Assembly (NCBI RefSeq): GCF_002858715.1
Contig: NZ_PJZH01000002.1
Span: forward strand, 124,001-188,000
Direction: 5' to 3'
Length of the DNA stretch: 64,000 nucleotides
Source of the DNA: Chimaeribacter coloradensis
Lineage (GTDB): Bacteria; Pseudomonadota; Gammaproteobacteria; Enterobacterales; Enterobacteriaceae
Shown here in pieces: positions 49,323 through 57,594 of the stretch. A program made the position numbers and the translations under genes. The first letter of the stretch is position 1. The number at the start of each line of letters is the position of its first letter. The notes beneath the pieces were generated by a model, which saw only the letters and a program-made list of their open reading frames with translations, was not told where the DNA came from and made no database searches.

Positions 49323-50117
49323 TCAGGCCGCGCTGGGCTGCTTGGCATACAGGAAATGCAGAATCTGCTGGCGGCAGTGGCTGTAAACCGGATCCTGCGC
49401 CAGCGCCACGCGGTTGCGCGGCCGATCCAGCGGCACCGGCAGGATCTGGCCGACATGGGCCGCCGGGCCGTTGGTCATCATCAGCACCCGGTCGGAGAGC
49501 AGCACCGCCTCATCCACGTCATGGGTGATCAGCACAATGGTGGTGTGCAGCCGCTGCTGGATCGCCATCACCGCATCCTGCAGGTGGGCGCGGGTCAGGG
49601 CGTCGAGCGCGCCGAACGGCTCATCCATCAGCAGCACTTTGGGTTTCATCGCCAGCGCGCGGGCGATGCCGATGCGCTGCTTCATGCCGCCGGAGATCTC
49701 CCCCGGCCGCTTGTCGCGGGCGTGGCTCATCTGCACCAGCGCCAGGTTGTGCTCGATCCAGTCGCGGCGCTCGCCCTTGCCCATCTCGCGGCGGAACACC
49801 TGATCCACCGCCAGCGCCACGTTGTCGTAGCAGGTGAGCCACGGCAGCAGCGAATGGTTCTGGAACACCACGCCGCGCTCCGGGCCGGGGCCGTCGATTT
49901 CGCGGTTATCGCACAGCAGCACCCCTTCGCTGGGGCGCGTCAGCCCGGCGATCAGGTTCAGCAGCGTTGACTTGCCGCAGCCGGAGTGGCCGATCAGGCT
50001 GACCGTCTCCCCGGCGGCAATGGTAAAGCTGACGTTGTCCAGCGCCAGGAAACTGCCCTGCGGCGTGGTGAAGCGCTGGCTGACGTTCTGTACGGCAATT
50101 AACGGATGGGCAGGCAT
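49323..50117 (-). CDS. nasD: Nitrate ABC importer ATP-binding protein
   Basis: A 264-residue ATPase of the NrtD/NasD type. Walker A is IGHSGCGKST, the Q-loop lies in RGVVFQNHSLLPWLTCYDNV, the signature is ISGGMKQRIGIARAL, and Walker B is VLLMDEPFGALDALTRAHLQ. The ATG at 50117 has GAGGAG upstream and is preferred to one eight codons earlier that overlaps the permease gene. No extra C-terminal binding-protein domain is present, unlike cyanobacterial NrtC. It is third in the nas operon. Confidence 0.95.
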   Translation of the reverse strand: MPAHPLIAVQNVSQRFTTPQGSFLALDNVSFTIAAGETVSLIGHSGCGKSTLLNLIAGLTRPSEGVLLCDNREIDGPGPERGVVFQNHSLLPWLTCYDNVALAVDQVFRREMGKGERRDWIEHNLALVQMSHARDKRPGEISGGMKQRIGIARALAMKPKVLLMDEPFGALDALTRAHLQDAVMAIQQRLHTTIVLITHDVDEAVLLSDRVLMMTNGPAAHVGQILPVPLDRPRNRVALAQDPVYSHCRQQILHFLYAKQPSAA

Positions 50118-50127
50118 GGTCGGCTCC

Positions 50128-51003
50128 TCAGCGGGCGTCATAGGTAAAGCGGCGGGCGATGGCCATCAGTGCCTGCTCCAGCAGCAGGCCGACCACCCCA
50201 ATCACGCCGATGGCGATGATGATGTTTTCCACATTCAGGTTGTTCCACTCGTTCCAGATCCAGAAGCCGATGCCGACCCCGCCGGTGAGCATCTCGGCGG
50301 CGACAATCACCAGCCAGGCGATGCCGATGGAGAGGCGCACGCCGGTGAGCACATGGGGCAGCACCGCCGGGAACAGGATGCGGCGCATCACGGTAAATTC
50401 ACTGAGCTTCAGCACCCGCGCCACGTTGAGGTAGTCCTGCGGGATGCGCATCACCCCTTCGGCGGTGTTGAGGATCATCGGCCAGATCGAGCAGATAAAG
50501 ATCGTCCAGGTTGAGGCGGGTTCGGCGCGCTGGAACAGCAGCAGGCCGATCGGCAGCCAGGCCAGCGGGCTGACCGGGCGCAGCAGTGAGATCACCGGGT
50601 TGAGCATCCGCGCCAGGAAGGTGAAGCGGCCGATCAGGAACCCGGCCGGGATGCCCACCAGCGCCGCCAGCCCGAAACCGGTGGCGACGCGCTGGAGCGA
50701 GGCCAGCACATTCCAGCCGATGCCCTGATCGTTCGGCCCGGCGTTGTAGAACGGCTCGGCGAACACCACTTTCGCCGCCTCCCAGGTGGTGAGCGGCGTC
50801 GGGAAGCCGCGGCTGTTGAGCGCCGCCACCTGCCAGACCACCAGCAGCACGGCAAGGCCAAGCAAACCGGGGATCACCCGTTGCAGCAGCGGCCGCAGGC
50901 GGGGCGGCGTGAAGCGGCGGCGCACCGGCACCGTGTTCAGCGGGATAACGGTGGCCGGGGTCACCGGTGCCGTGGCGGGCTGGGTTTTCAGGTTAGTTTT
51001 CAT
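50128..51003 (-). CDS. nasE: Nitrate ABC importer permease
   Basis: A 291-residue inner-membrane permease (NrtB/NasE). About 35 polar residues precede the first span (VIPGLLGLAVLLVVWQVAAL). The ATPase-contact loop lies around ARVLKLSEFTVMRRILFPAV, and GIAWLVIVAAEMLTGGVGIG is typical of nitrate/sulfonate permeases. It lies 9 bp after nasF and 10 bp before nasD. Confidence 0.95.
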   Translation of the reverse strand: MKTNLKTQPATAPVTPATVIPLNTVPVRRRFTPPRLRPLLQRVIPGLLGLAVLLVVWQVAALNSRGFPTPLTTWEAAKVVFAEPFYNAGPNDQGIGWNVLASLQRVATGFGLAALVGIPAGFLIGRFTFLARMLNPVISLLRPVSPLAWLPIGLLLFQRAEPASTWTIFICSIWPMILNTAEGVMRIPQDYLNVARVLKLSEFTVMRRILFPAVLPHVLTGVRLSIGIAWLVIVAAEMLTGGVGIGFWIWNEWNNLNVENIIIAIGVIGVVGLLLEQALMAIARRFTYDAR

Positions 51004-51012
51004 CGGGAACCC

Positions 51013-52269
51013 CTATCGTTTGAGGAGGAAACTGTTGGCATAGGCTGACGGGTTGCTGCCGTCCCAGACGCTGCCGCCCATCAGGGTGCTGCGGCGCATC
51101 TCGCCGGCAGGCACGCTGACGTGGGCGGCAGCGGCGGCCTCGCGGTAGAGCGCGGCGCGGTTGATCTGCCGCGCCACGGCGGCGTAATCCGGCTCGGTTT
51201 TCGCCAACCCCCAGCGGCGGAACTGGGTCAGGAACCACATCCCGTCCGAGAGCCACGGGTAGTTCACTTCGCCGTCGCCAAAGAAGCGCATGGCGTGGGC
51301 GTCCTGCCACTGCTTGCCGAGGCCGTCCTGGTACTGGCCGAGCATCCGCCCTTCGATGCGGTCAAGGCGGGTGTTGAGGTAAGCGCGCCCGGCGAGGATG
51401 GCGGCGGTTTCCCGGCGGTTGGCGTCGGAGGCGTCGATCCAGCGCGCCGCCTCCAGCACTGCGGCGGTCAGGGCGCGGGCGCTGTTGGGGTGGGCGCTGA
51501 CCCACTCATCGCGGCTGCCGAGCACTTTCTCCGGGTGATCCGGCCAGATCTGCTGGCTGGTGGCGGCGGTGAAGCCGAGGCGGTCGCTGATGGCGCGCTG
51601 GTTCCACGGCTCGCCGACGCAGAAGCCGCTCATGTTGCCGATGCGCAGGTTCATCACCATCTGCGGCGGCGGCACCACGACGGTGCGCACGTCGTTAAAC
51701 GGGTGGATGCCCGCCTCCGCCAGCCAGTAGTAGAGCCACATGGCGTGGGTGCCGGTCGGGAAGGTGTGGGCAAAGGTGACGCTGCCCTTTTCGCTGCTGA
51801 CGATGTGCTTTTTCAGCGCCGCCGCGTCGGTGATGCCCGCCTCCTGCAACTGGCTGGAGAGGGTGATCGCCTGGCCGTTCTGGTTCAGGGTCATCAGCAC
51901 CGCCATCGGGTGGCGCGGCCCGGCAATGCCGAGCTGCAACCCGTAGAGCAGGCCGTAGAGCACGTGGGCGGCATCCAGCTCGCCGGAGACCAGCTTGTCC
52001 CGCACCCCGGCCCAGCCCGCCTCTTTGCTCGGGATCAGGTTGATGCCGTATTTCTTGTCGAACCCTTTTACCGAGGCGATCACCACCGGTGCGCAGTCGG
52101 TGAGCGGGATAAAGCCGACGCGGATGTCGCGCTGCTCCGGCGCGTCACTGCCCGCCGCCCAGGCGCGGTTCATCAGGCCGGGGATCAGCAGGCTGCTGCC
52201 GAGCGCGGCGCTGCCGAGTAAAAAACGGCGGCGCGACATCTGGCCGGGGCGGGAACTCTCTCGCGTCAT
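51013..52269 (-). CDS. nasF: Nitrate ABC importer substrate-binding protein
   Basis: A 418-residue periplasmic binding protein of the NrtA/NasF type. A twin-arginine signal (SRRRFLLGSAALGSSLLIPG) is followed by the ligand domain (IRVGFIPLTDCAPVVIASVK, GFDKKYGINLIPSKEAGW, THAMWLYYWLAEAGIHPFND). It is the first gene of the nas operon. Upstream lie a sigma-54 promoter and two leader hairpins, so it is the point where nitrogen limitation and nitrate/nitrite signals act. Confidence 0.95.
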   Translation of the reverse strand: MTRESSRPGQMSRRRFLLGSAALGSSLLIPGLMNRAWAAGSDAPEQRDIRVGFIPLTDCAPVVIASVKGFDKKYGINLIPSKEAGWAGVRDKLVSGELDAAHVLYGLLYGLQLGIAGPRHPMAVLMTLNQNGQAITLSSQLQEAGITDAAALKKHIVSSEKGSVTFAHTFPTGTHAMWLYYWLAEAGIHPFNDVRTVVVPPPQMVMNLRIGNMSGFCVGEPWNQRAISDRLGFTAATSQQIWPDHPEKVLGSRDEWVSAHPNSARALTAAVLEAARWIDASDANRRETAAILAGRAYLNTRLDRIEGRMLGQYQDGLGKQWQDAHAMRFFGDGEVNYPWLSDGMWFLTQFRRWGLAKTEPDYAAVARQINRAALYREAAAAAHVSVPAGEMRRSTLMGGSVWDGSNPSAYANSFLLKR

Positions 52270-52296
52270 GGTGCTTCCTTCTCAAGGGACAAAAAC

Positions 52297-52350
52297 AAAA
52301 AAGGCGTCCGGTTAATGCACAACCTTCGCTGTGCAGTAACGGACGCCTTT
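52297..52350 (-). terminator. nas leader terminator (attenuator)
   Basis: On the minus strand a 10-bp stem (AAAGGCGTCC with GGACGCCTTT) and an inner TGCACA/TGTGCA stem are followed by a U-rich run, 30 bp before nasF. It corresponds to the 3:4 terminator of Klebsiella nasF leaders, overcome by NasR. Confidence 0.88.
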
Positions 52351-52367
52351 ATCCGGGATGCCTCGTG

Positions 52368-52385
52368 TTCGCCGCCGTTGGCGAA
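52368..52385 (-). promoter_or_regulatory. NasR-binding leader hairpin
   Basis: On the minus strand TTCGCC-AACGGC-GGCGAA forms a 6-bp stem with a six-base loop just before the attenuator. ANTAR-domain antiterminators such as NasR bind exactly this kind of hexaloop hairpin. Confidence 0.8.
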
Positions 52386-52402
52386 TGGGACAGGGGAAAT
52401 AA

Positions 52403-52418
52403 TGCAAGGGGTATGCCA
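52403..52418 (-). promoter_or_regulatory. Sigma-54 promoter of the nas operon
   Basis: On the minus strand TGGCATACCCCTTGCA has the invariant GG (-24) and GC (-12) with the required 10 bp between them. It lies just upstream of the leader hairpins. NtrC-dependent expression under nitrogen limitation is expected. Confidence 0.85.
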
Positions 52419-52520
52419 GAAACCAAAAACCCTAGTTTCAGGCAGTGTACGGGGGGCAGCGCGGTAAATTCCCTGTCAGGAAGCGGGCTATTGCCCCATC
52501 AGGCAGCAGGGGTTGCCCAA

Positions 52521-53813
52521 TTAGCGGGCATCCTCCCCGCGCACGGCCAGCACCGTCTCCACCGCCAGCAGCGCGTGGGCGATCTCAATCAGCTTTTTGT
52601 TCTGCGCCATGGCGAGCGACCGCAGCGCCTTGTGCGCCTCCGGCTCGCTCAGGCCGCGGTGCTGCATCAGCAGCGCTTTGGCGCGCTCGATCTCCCGGCG
52701 CTCGCTGAGGCTGGCGCGCAGGGTAGTCAGTTCCGCCGAGAGCTGTTGCAGGTGCTGTGCCTGCTGCTGGATGACGTCGAGGATCGCCCGGCCCAGCGGC
52801 GCGCCGAGGGGGCCGGTGCTGTAGCGGGCCTCCTCGCCGCCCGGCGTGGTGGCGAGCAGCACGGTGTAGCCCGCCTCCTCTGCCGGGGCGAGGCTGAGCT
52901 GCTGGGCCGCCAGCGCCTGCTGCGCTCCGGCCAGCGCCGCCCGGCAGCAGGCGTTGAGCGCCGCCGCGGCGTGGTCTTCCACACCTCTTATGGCGTCAAT
53001 GCGTGCGCTGGTGATGTCAAACCACGCCTGCACCGCATCGCCCTCCGGCGGCAACCGCCCGGCGCAGAGAATGCGCCGCAGCCGCTCAAACGCCGGGTTA
53101 CCCTGCCCCGGCCCGGCGTGCCAGGCCGCCTGTAAGGCGGGGCCGGCAAAGGTCAGGAACGTCTGGGCGCAGCGCTCCTGGCCGTCGATCAGATCCAGCA
53201 GTTGCCGGTGCGCGTCGTCGTCCAGTGTGCCGGCGGCGAACCCGGCCGCGCCGATTGCCCGCTCCTGCCCCGCCAGCTCTTTGCCCTGCATGACGCTGAA
53301 CAACACGATCAGCGCCCTGGAGATCGCCGGGTTGCCGCAGCCGTCTGCCGCCTCAAACACCACCCCCAGCAGCCGCGCGATGATGTCACTGTAGCGGCGC
53401 ATGGAGGCGGCACGGTCGGCGGTGGGGCCGCGGTTCGCCTCCCGCAGGGCGGCCAGCTCTTCCAGCGCGTGCAGCGCCCCGGCTACGCGGTTGAACAGGC
53501 GGCTGAGGTTCCCGGCCTGCGGGTGCGCCCGGTCGAGCTGCGCCAGCGGGAGGTGCAGTGCCGCCAGCGCGGCGTCAGTGTCAGTGAGGGCGTGCGGCAG
53601 GCCGCGCGCCGGGGGGCTGGCCCGGTTGGAGAGCAGGATGTTGCTGAGGCCGCGTTCACGTTGCAGGCAATGCACCAGTGCGCTGACCGCGGTCACCAGT
53701 TCGCCGGTGTGCAACAGCTGCTGCAAACCGGCGATTTCGCTCTGTCGGGAGGCGAGGATAAAATCCTGCGCCCGCAACCGGGCCGGGGGGTGGCCCACGG
53801 GGGAAGTGCTCAT
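52521..53813 (-). CDS. nasR: Nitrate/nitrite-responsive antiterminator NasR
   Basis: A 430-residue RNA-binding regulator. The N-terminal NIT domain senses nitrate and nitrite; LQRERGLSNILLSNRASPPA carries the conserved Arg region and AASMRRYSDIIARLLGVVFE the second. The C-terminal 60 residues are an ANTAR domain (LSERREIERAKALLMQHRGL, SEPEAHKALRSLAMAQNKKL). On binding nitrate it prevents termination at the nas leader. The ATG at 53813 has AGAGG upstream; an ATG two codons earlier is also possible. It lies directly upstream of the nas operon in the same direction, as in Klebsiella. Confidence 0.95.
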   Translation of the reverse strand: MSTSPVGHPPARLRAQDFILASRQSEIAGLQQLLHTGELVTAVSALVHCLQRERGLSNILLSNRASPPARGLPHALTDTDAALAALHLPLAQLDRAHPQAGNLSRLFNRVAGALHALEELAALREANRGPTADRAASMRRYSDIIARLLGVVFEAADGCGNPAISRALIVLFSVMQGKELAGQERAIGAAGFAAGTLDDDAHRQLLDLIDGQERCAQTFLTFAGPALQAAWHAGPGQGNPAFERLRRILCAGRLPPEGDAVQAWFDITSARIDAIRGVEDHAAAALNACCRAALAGAQQALAAQQLSLAPAEEAGYTVLLATTPGGEEARYSTGPLGAPLGRAILDVIQQQAQHLQQLSAELTTLRASLSERREIERAKALLMQHRGLSEPEAHKALRSLAMAQNKKLIEIAHALLAVETVLAVRGEDAR

Positions 53814-53865
53814 CGCCATGCCTCTTTCCGGGGGAAAGAGGCTCTGTTGCAAAAAGCGTACCGGA

Positions 53866-54819
53866 TCAGATCTGGTAGTCGTCCACGGTTTCCAGCTGGG
53901 CGGCGAACACCTTCTCTTTGATCTCCGTCAGGGAGAGCGCCGGGTTGCAGAGCTGGATAAACTGCCAGGCGAAGTTGCGCTGCAACTGGCTGCGCTTCAG
54001 GCCGAGCCACACGGTGTTGGCCTCGAACAGGTGCTCGGCGTTCAGGTAGACCAGCCCCGGGTCGCGCCGGTCTTCGGACATGTCCGCCACCAGCCCGACG
54101 CCCAGCCCCAGCTCGACATAGGTTTTGATCACGTCGGAGTCCTGCGCGCTGAGGGTGATGTCCGGCGTCAGCCCGGCCTGCTGGAAGGCGGTGTCGATCT
54201 TGCCGCGGCCGGTGATGCCGTGGCGGTAGGTGATCAGCGGCAGCGTGCTCAGCTGCTCCAGCGTCACCGGCGCCGGTTGCGCCGCCAGCGGGTGCCCGGC
54301 AGGGACGACGACCGCATGGTGCCAGCGGAAATAGGGAAACGCCGCCACGGCGTCGTCGCTCATCAGCCGTTCGCTGGCGATGCCGATGTCCGCCTCGCCG
54401 CTGTGCAGCATGGCAACGATCTCCTCGGGGCTGGCCTGGTTCAGGGTCAGGCGCACGCGCGGGTAGAGGGCGCGGAACTCCTTGATGACGCGCGGCAGGC
54501 TGTAGCGCGCCTGGGTATGGGTGGTGGCGATGTGCAGCTCGCCGTTGTCGTTGTTGCTGAAGACGTCCGCCAGGCGGCGGATGTTGCCGGCATCGTTGAG
54601 GATGCGCTCGGCCACCACCAGCAGCTCTTTGCCCGGCTCCGTCATCCCTAACAGGCGTTTGCCGCGCCGGATGAAAATCTCAATCCCCAGCTCCTCTTCC
54701 AGCTCGCGGATGTGGCGCGACACGCCCGACTGCGAGGTGTAGAGCGCGTTGGCGACGTCTGTGAGGTTAAAGCGGCAGCGGGCCGACTCACGGATAATTT
54801 TCAGCTGCTGAAAGTTCAT
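53866..54819 (-). CDS. cbl: LysR-family regulator Cbl
   Basis: A 317-residue LysR protein closely matching E. coli Cbl of the CysB group. The helix-turn-helix region is LTDVANALYTSQSGVSRHIR; the effector domain has TTHTQARYSLPRVIKEF, TYRHGITGRGKIDTAF and SAQDSDVIKTYVELGLGVGL; the end VDDYQI matches. Cbl responds to adenosine phosphosulfate and activates sulfonate-utilisation genes. Its nearness to nasR recalls the nac-cbl pair of E. coli. GGAGATAA precedes the ATG. It is 50 bp upstream of nasR in the same direction, so the two may be cotranscribed. Confidence 0.93.
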   Translation of the reverse strand: MNFQQLKIIRESARCRFNLTDVANALYTSQSGVSRHIRELEEELGIEIFIRRGKRLLGMTEPGKELLVVAERILNDAGNIRRLADVFSNNDNGELHIATTHTQARYSLPRVIKEFRALYPRVRLTLNQASPEEIVAMLHSGEADIGIASERLMSDDAVAAFPYFRWHHAVVVPAGHPLAAQPAPVTLEQLSTLPLITYRHGITGRGKIDTAFQQAGLTPDITLSAQDSDVIKTYVELGLGVGLVADMSEDRRDPGLVYLNAEHLFEANTVWLGLKRSQLQRNFAWQFIQLCNPALSLTEIKEKVFAAQLETVDDYQI

Positions 54820-55072
54820 CGGCTTATCTCCTTATATCTCATTCAGATAGCTTTATAGATACGGGGGAAAAGCGCGAATGCAAAAGAAGAAAATGGCCGG
54901 GCTTATGCTTTTCAGCACTAAAGGGAATCTGAGTTTTTAACCTTGCGGCTTTTTTCCAGTACAATCAGCAAAATGAGCAAACATTATTTTGCTCTATGGA
55001 TTCACAACGGCGCTATTTTAACGCTAAATAGTTCTGTTCAAGAATTGATACCCGGAAAGCAAAGAGGACATT

Positions 55073-55564
55073 GTGAAAATACGCATCATGCTGGTACTGC
55101 TGACGACGCTGGCGCTGAGCGCCTGTAAATCCGGCCCGCTGCATAAGGATGGCCCGGATGATATTATCACCAGCCAGGTTGGGGAACTGACGTTGAAACA
55201 CCGCCGCGCCGTTGAGGCGCCGGAGAGCCTGAAGCCCATTAACCAGCAATACACCAGTCTGTATGCGGCCAGCATCATGACCCGCCCGGACTACAGCGGC
55301 AACCTGGTGGGCCACCTCACCAATGCCAAACCCTTCTATGTGATCGGCCAGCCGAATAACCGCTGGCTCGCCATCAGTGAAGAAAAAGAGGGCAACCTGG
55401 TCGGCTATGTGCCGTACAATGCGGGCGTACCGAGCAGCCAGTACCTGCAGACGCTGCGCCAGGACCGGCCGCGCCGCGCCAAAGCCAAAAGCGACTGCGT
55501 GGCGGTGGGCGGTGACAGCAAAGCCTGCAAGGATGCCGCCTCTGAAACCTGGATCATCGACTGA
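55073..55564 (+). CDS. Lipoprotein with an SH3-like domain, next to the T6SS module
   Basis: A 163-residue predicted lipoprotein starting at GTG with GAGG upstream. The signal MKIRIMLVLLTTLALSAC ends in the lipobox LSAC. The middle (YAASIMTRPDYSGNLVGHLT, FYVIGQPNNRWLAISEEKEG, NLVGYVPYNAG) has the strand pattern of bacterial SH3 domains, often involved in peptidoglycan or partner binding. The basic stretch RQDRPRRAKAKS is followed by two cysteines. It lies at the head of the group that includes the T6SS phosphorylation genes and is likely transcribed toward them. A GC-rich inverted repeat (55572-55596) follows its stop. The exact role is unknown. Confidence 0.82.
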   Translation: MKIRIMLVLLTTLALSACKSGPLHKDGPDDIITSQVGELTLKHRRAVEAPESLKPINQQYTSLYAASIMTRPDYSGNLVGHLTNAKPFYVIGQPNNRWLAISEEKEGNLVGYVPYNAGVPSSQYLQTLRQDRPRRAKAKSDCVAVGGDSKACKDAASETWIID

Positions 55565-55571
55565 TCCGGCA

Positions 55572-55596
55572 CAGGGGGCGGCCGGGTGCCGCCCCT
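55572..55596. terminator. GC-rich inverted repeat after the SH3-like gene
   Basis: The arms CAGGGGGCGGC and GCCGCCCCTG pair around a short loop, 8 bp after the stop. There is no U-tract, so termination would be weak or partial. Confidence 0.45.
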
Positions 55597-55655
55597 GGTG
55601 CACCCGCCTTACCGGTTAAAAAACCACGTTATTTTGTGAATAAGTAAAAATTCTA

Positions 55656-56078
55656 ATGAAAAGCAGTAAAATCTCTATTGGTAATTGTTTAAAATCGTTA
55701 GTGGTCCTACTGGCGATACATTTTGCCCCGGTTGCCGGGGCGTCAGGCAACGCAGCGACGCTCGCGATCCACCCTGCACAACCGGTTCAGGAAGCGCTGT
55801 TCCGTGATTGGCTGCTCAGCCGCTGCATTGCCCGCGCTGACAATATCGGCGCGCTCCCGGCGGATGCCCACCGGGCTGCCGCCCTCTATGCCGGAAAAAG
55901 CCGGCTGCCGGCAGAAGCCTTTACCGCCGGCGATGCCCTGATTGATCGCTTCCTTGACCGCCCGTTCCAGGGGCCGGTGGAGGGCAGCTATCACACCGTT
56001 GCCTGTATCGACCTTTATCAAAGTGGAGAGGCCCGCCGCCTGTTTGACCGCTTTGCCGCTCAGCTTGAAGACCAGTAA
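55656..56078 (+). CDS. Tai4-family amidase immunity protein
   Basis: A 140-residue periplasmic protein with a signal sequence (LKSLVVLLAIHFAPVAGASG). The mature part shows the Tai4 pattern: FRDWLLSRCIARA, RLPAEAFTAGDALIDRFL, and VEGSYHTVACIDLYQSGE, including the two cysteines expected to pair. Tai4 proteins block the T6SS peptidoglycan amidase Tae4 in the periplasm. No Tae4 gene lies on either side, so it is an orphan immunity gene here. The start has no clear ribosome site and the region before it is AT-rich, hinting at separate origin. The neighbouring genes are T6SS regulators, which supports the assignment. Confidence 0.8.
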   Translation: MKSSKISIGNCLKSLVVLLAIHFAPVAGASGNAATLAIHPAQPVQEALFRDWLLSRCIARADNIGALPADAHRAAALYAGKSRLPAEAFTAGDALIDRFLDRPFQGPVEGSYHTVACIDLYQSGEARRLFDRFAAQLEDQ

Positions 56079-56169
56079 CCCGTAACCGGCCGTTCGCCGC
56101 GGTGCCGCAGCACCCGCCCGGCCGGGACGCGCCGGGCCTGGGCGTCGGAAACCATTGCAGGAATACGTT

Positions 56170-57594
56170 ATGCGATTCACGATTGTTAAGAGTAAACAGG
56201 GCCATTTTCCCCCGCAAAGCAGCTTCGATTTCCTGCCTCCCGGCGGGACCATCGGCCGCAGCGTGGACAATAACCTGGTGTTGCCGGATGAAGATCGGGC
56301 AATCTCACGCCTCCAGGCCATCGTGCATATTTCGGCAGACGGTGAGTGCCGGATAACCAACCGCGGCAACGTCACGCGCGTGGTGCTCAATGATATTCCG
56401 CTGGAACGCGGGCGGCAGGTGGAGTTGCAGGACGGTGACCTGCTCGGCATTGATGACTACCAGTTGCAGGTCACCGACCTGAGCCAGTCCGCGCCGCCGC
56501 CCTCCTACACCACCCCGCCGGAAGCGGCGCGGGTCACGGAGATGCCGCGCCCCGCAGAACCGGCCCGCCCGGCAGGCGTGCTTCGCCTGGCCGAGGTGCC
56601 GCGCACCGGGCACGTGGAGCCGGCCGCCGCGATCATCACCCCGGCGCCGCAGGCTCAGCCCCAGAGCGCCCCGCAGGCTTACGCCGCGGATCAGGCCGCC
56701 TTTGTGCAGCCTGCCGCCCCCTATGACGCCCAGGCCCAGCAGCGGGCCGAGCAGGCGCTGCTGATGCGCCAGCAGGCGATCCAGGATGCGCCGCTGCAAC
56801 CGGCGGAACAGCCGCAGGCCGCCCCGGCCCCCGCCGCTGACCCGCAGCCCCTGCCGCTGACCCCGCCGGAGCCGCCGCGCCCGGCCGCCCGTTCCGGGCG
56901 TCTCGGCATCGACCCGGTGGGCTACACCGCGCCGCCGGTGCCGCGCCATAGTAACCTGCTGCACGGCAGCCCGCAGGCGCTGGACGGCAACATGCTGGAC
57001 GCGCTGCTGGAGGGGATCGGCCTGAATGACCTCCAGCCGCCGCCGCGCTTTGATGAACACCAGCTGCGCGAAGTCGGCCGCCTGCTGAGCCTCTTCTCCC
57101 AGGGCACGGTGGCGCTGCTCTCGTCACGTTCGATCCTCAAGCGTGGGGTGAAAGCGGAGATGACCATGATCCTCGACGAGGCCAACAACCCGTTCAAGCT
57201 GCTGCCCTCCGGTAAAACGGTATTGATGCAGATGTTCGGCAGCAAGATGCCGGGCTTTATGCCGCCGGAGCAGGCGGTGCGTGACGCGCTGATCGATTTG
57301 CAGGCGCACCAGCTCGGGATGATCGCCGGCATCCGCGCCATCATCTCGGCGATGCTGCAATCCTTTAACCCCGACCGGCTGGAGGAAGAGGCGCGCCGTG
57401 AGGGCAACGCCCCGCGCTTCTCGCTCTCCTCCAACCGCAAGGCCGCGCTGTGGGACCACTTCGCCAAAACCTACCAGAAGACCGCCGGTGAAGTGGAGAA
57501 CGATTTCCATACCCTGTTCGGTGAGGCGTTCCTGCGCGCCTATGATGCCGAAGTCAATCAGTACAAAGATTCGCAAATCAAACCGGACGAATAA
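56170..57594 (+). CDS. tagH: T6SS FHA-domain protein TagH
   Basis: A 474-residue phosphothreonine-reading scaffold. The N-terminal FHA domain has GTIGRSVDNNLVLPDEDRAI, SRLQAIVHISADGECRITNR and VVLNDIPLERG, with the expected Arg, Ser and Asn contacts. A Pro/Ala/Gln-rich linker runs from about 115 to 265. The C-terminal domain (HSNLLHGSPQALDGNMLDAL, RSILKRGVKAEMTMILDEAN, FNPDRLEEEARREGNAPRF) matches the TagH/ImpI family. In other bacteria it is phosphorylated by PpkA to switch on secretion. The ATG at 56170 has AGGA upstream. Its stop shares a base with the pppA start. Confidence 0.94.
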   Translation: MRFTIVKSKQGHFPPQSSFDFLPPGGTIGRSVDNNLVLPDEDRAISRLQAIVHISADGECRITNRGNVTRVVLNDIPLERGRQVELQDGDLLGIDDYQLQVTDLSQSAPPPSYTTPPEAARVTEMPRPAEPARPAGVLRLAEVPRTGHVEPAAAIITPAPQAQPQSAPQAYAADQAAFVQPAAPYDAQAQQRAEQALLMRQQAIQDAPLQPAEQPQAAPAPAADPQPLPLTPPEPPRPAARSGRLGIDPVGYTAPPVPRHSNLLHGSPQALDGNMLDALLEGIGLNDLQPPPRFDEHQLREVGRLLSLFSQGTVALLSSRSILKRGVKAEMTMILDEANNPFKLLPSGKTVLMQMFGSKMPGFMPPEQAVRDALIDLQAHQLGMIAGIRAIISAMLQSFNPDRLEEEARREGNAPRFSLSSNRKAALWDHFAKTYQKTAGEVENDFHTLFGEAFLRAYDAEVNQYKDSQIKPDE

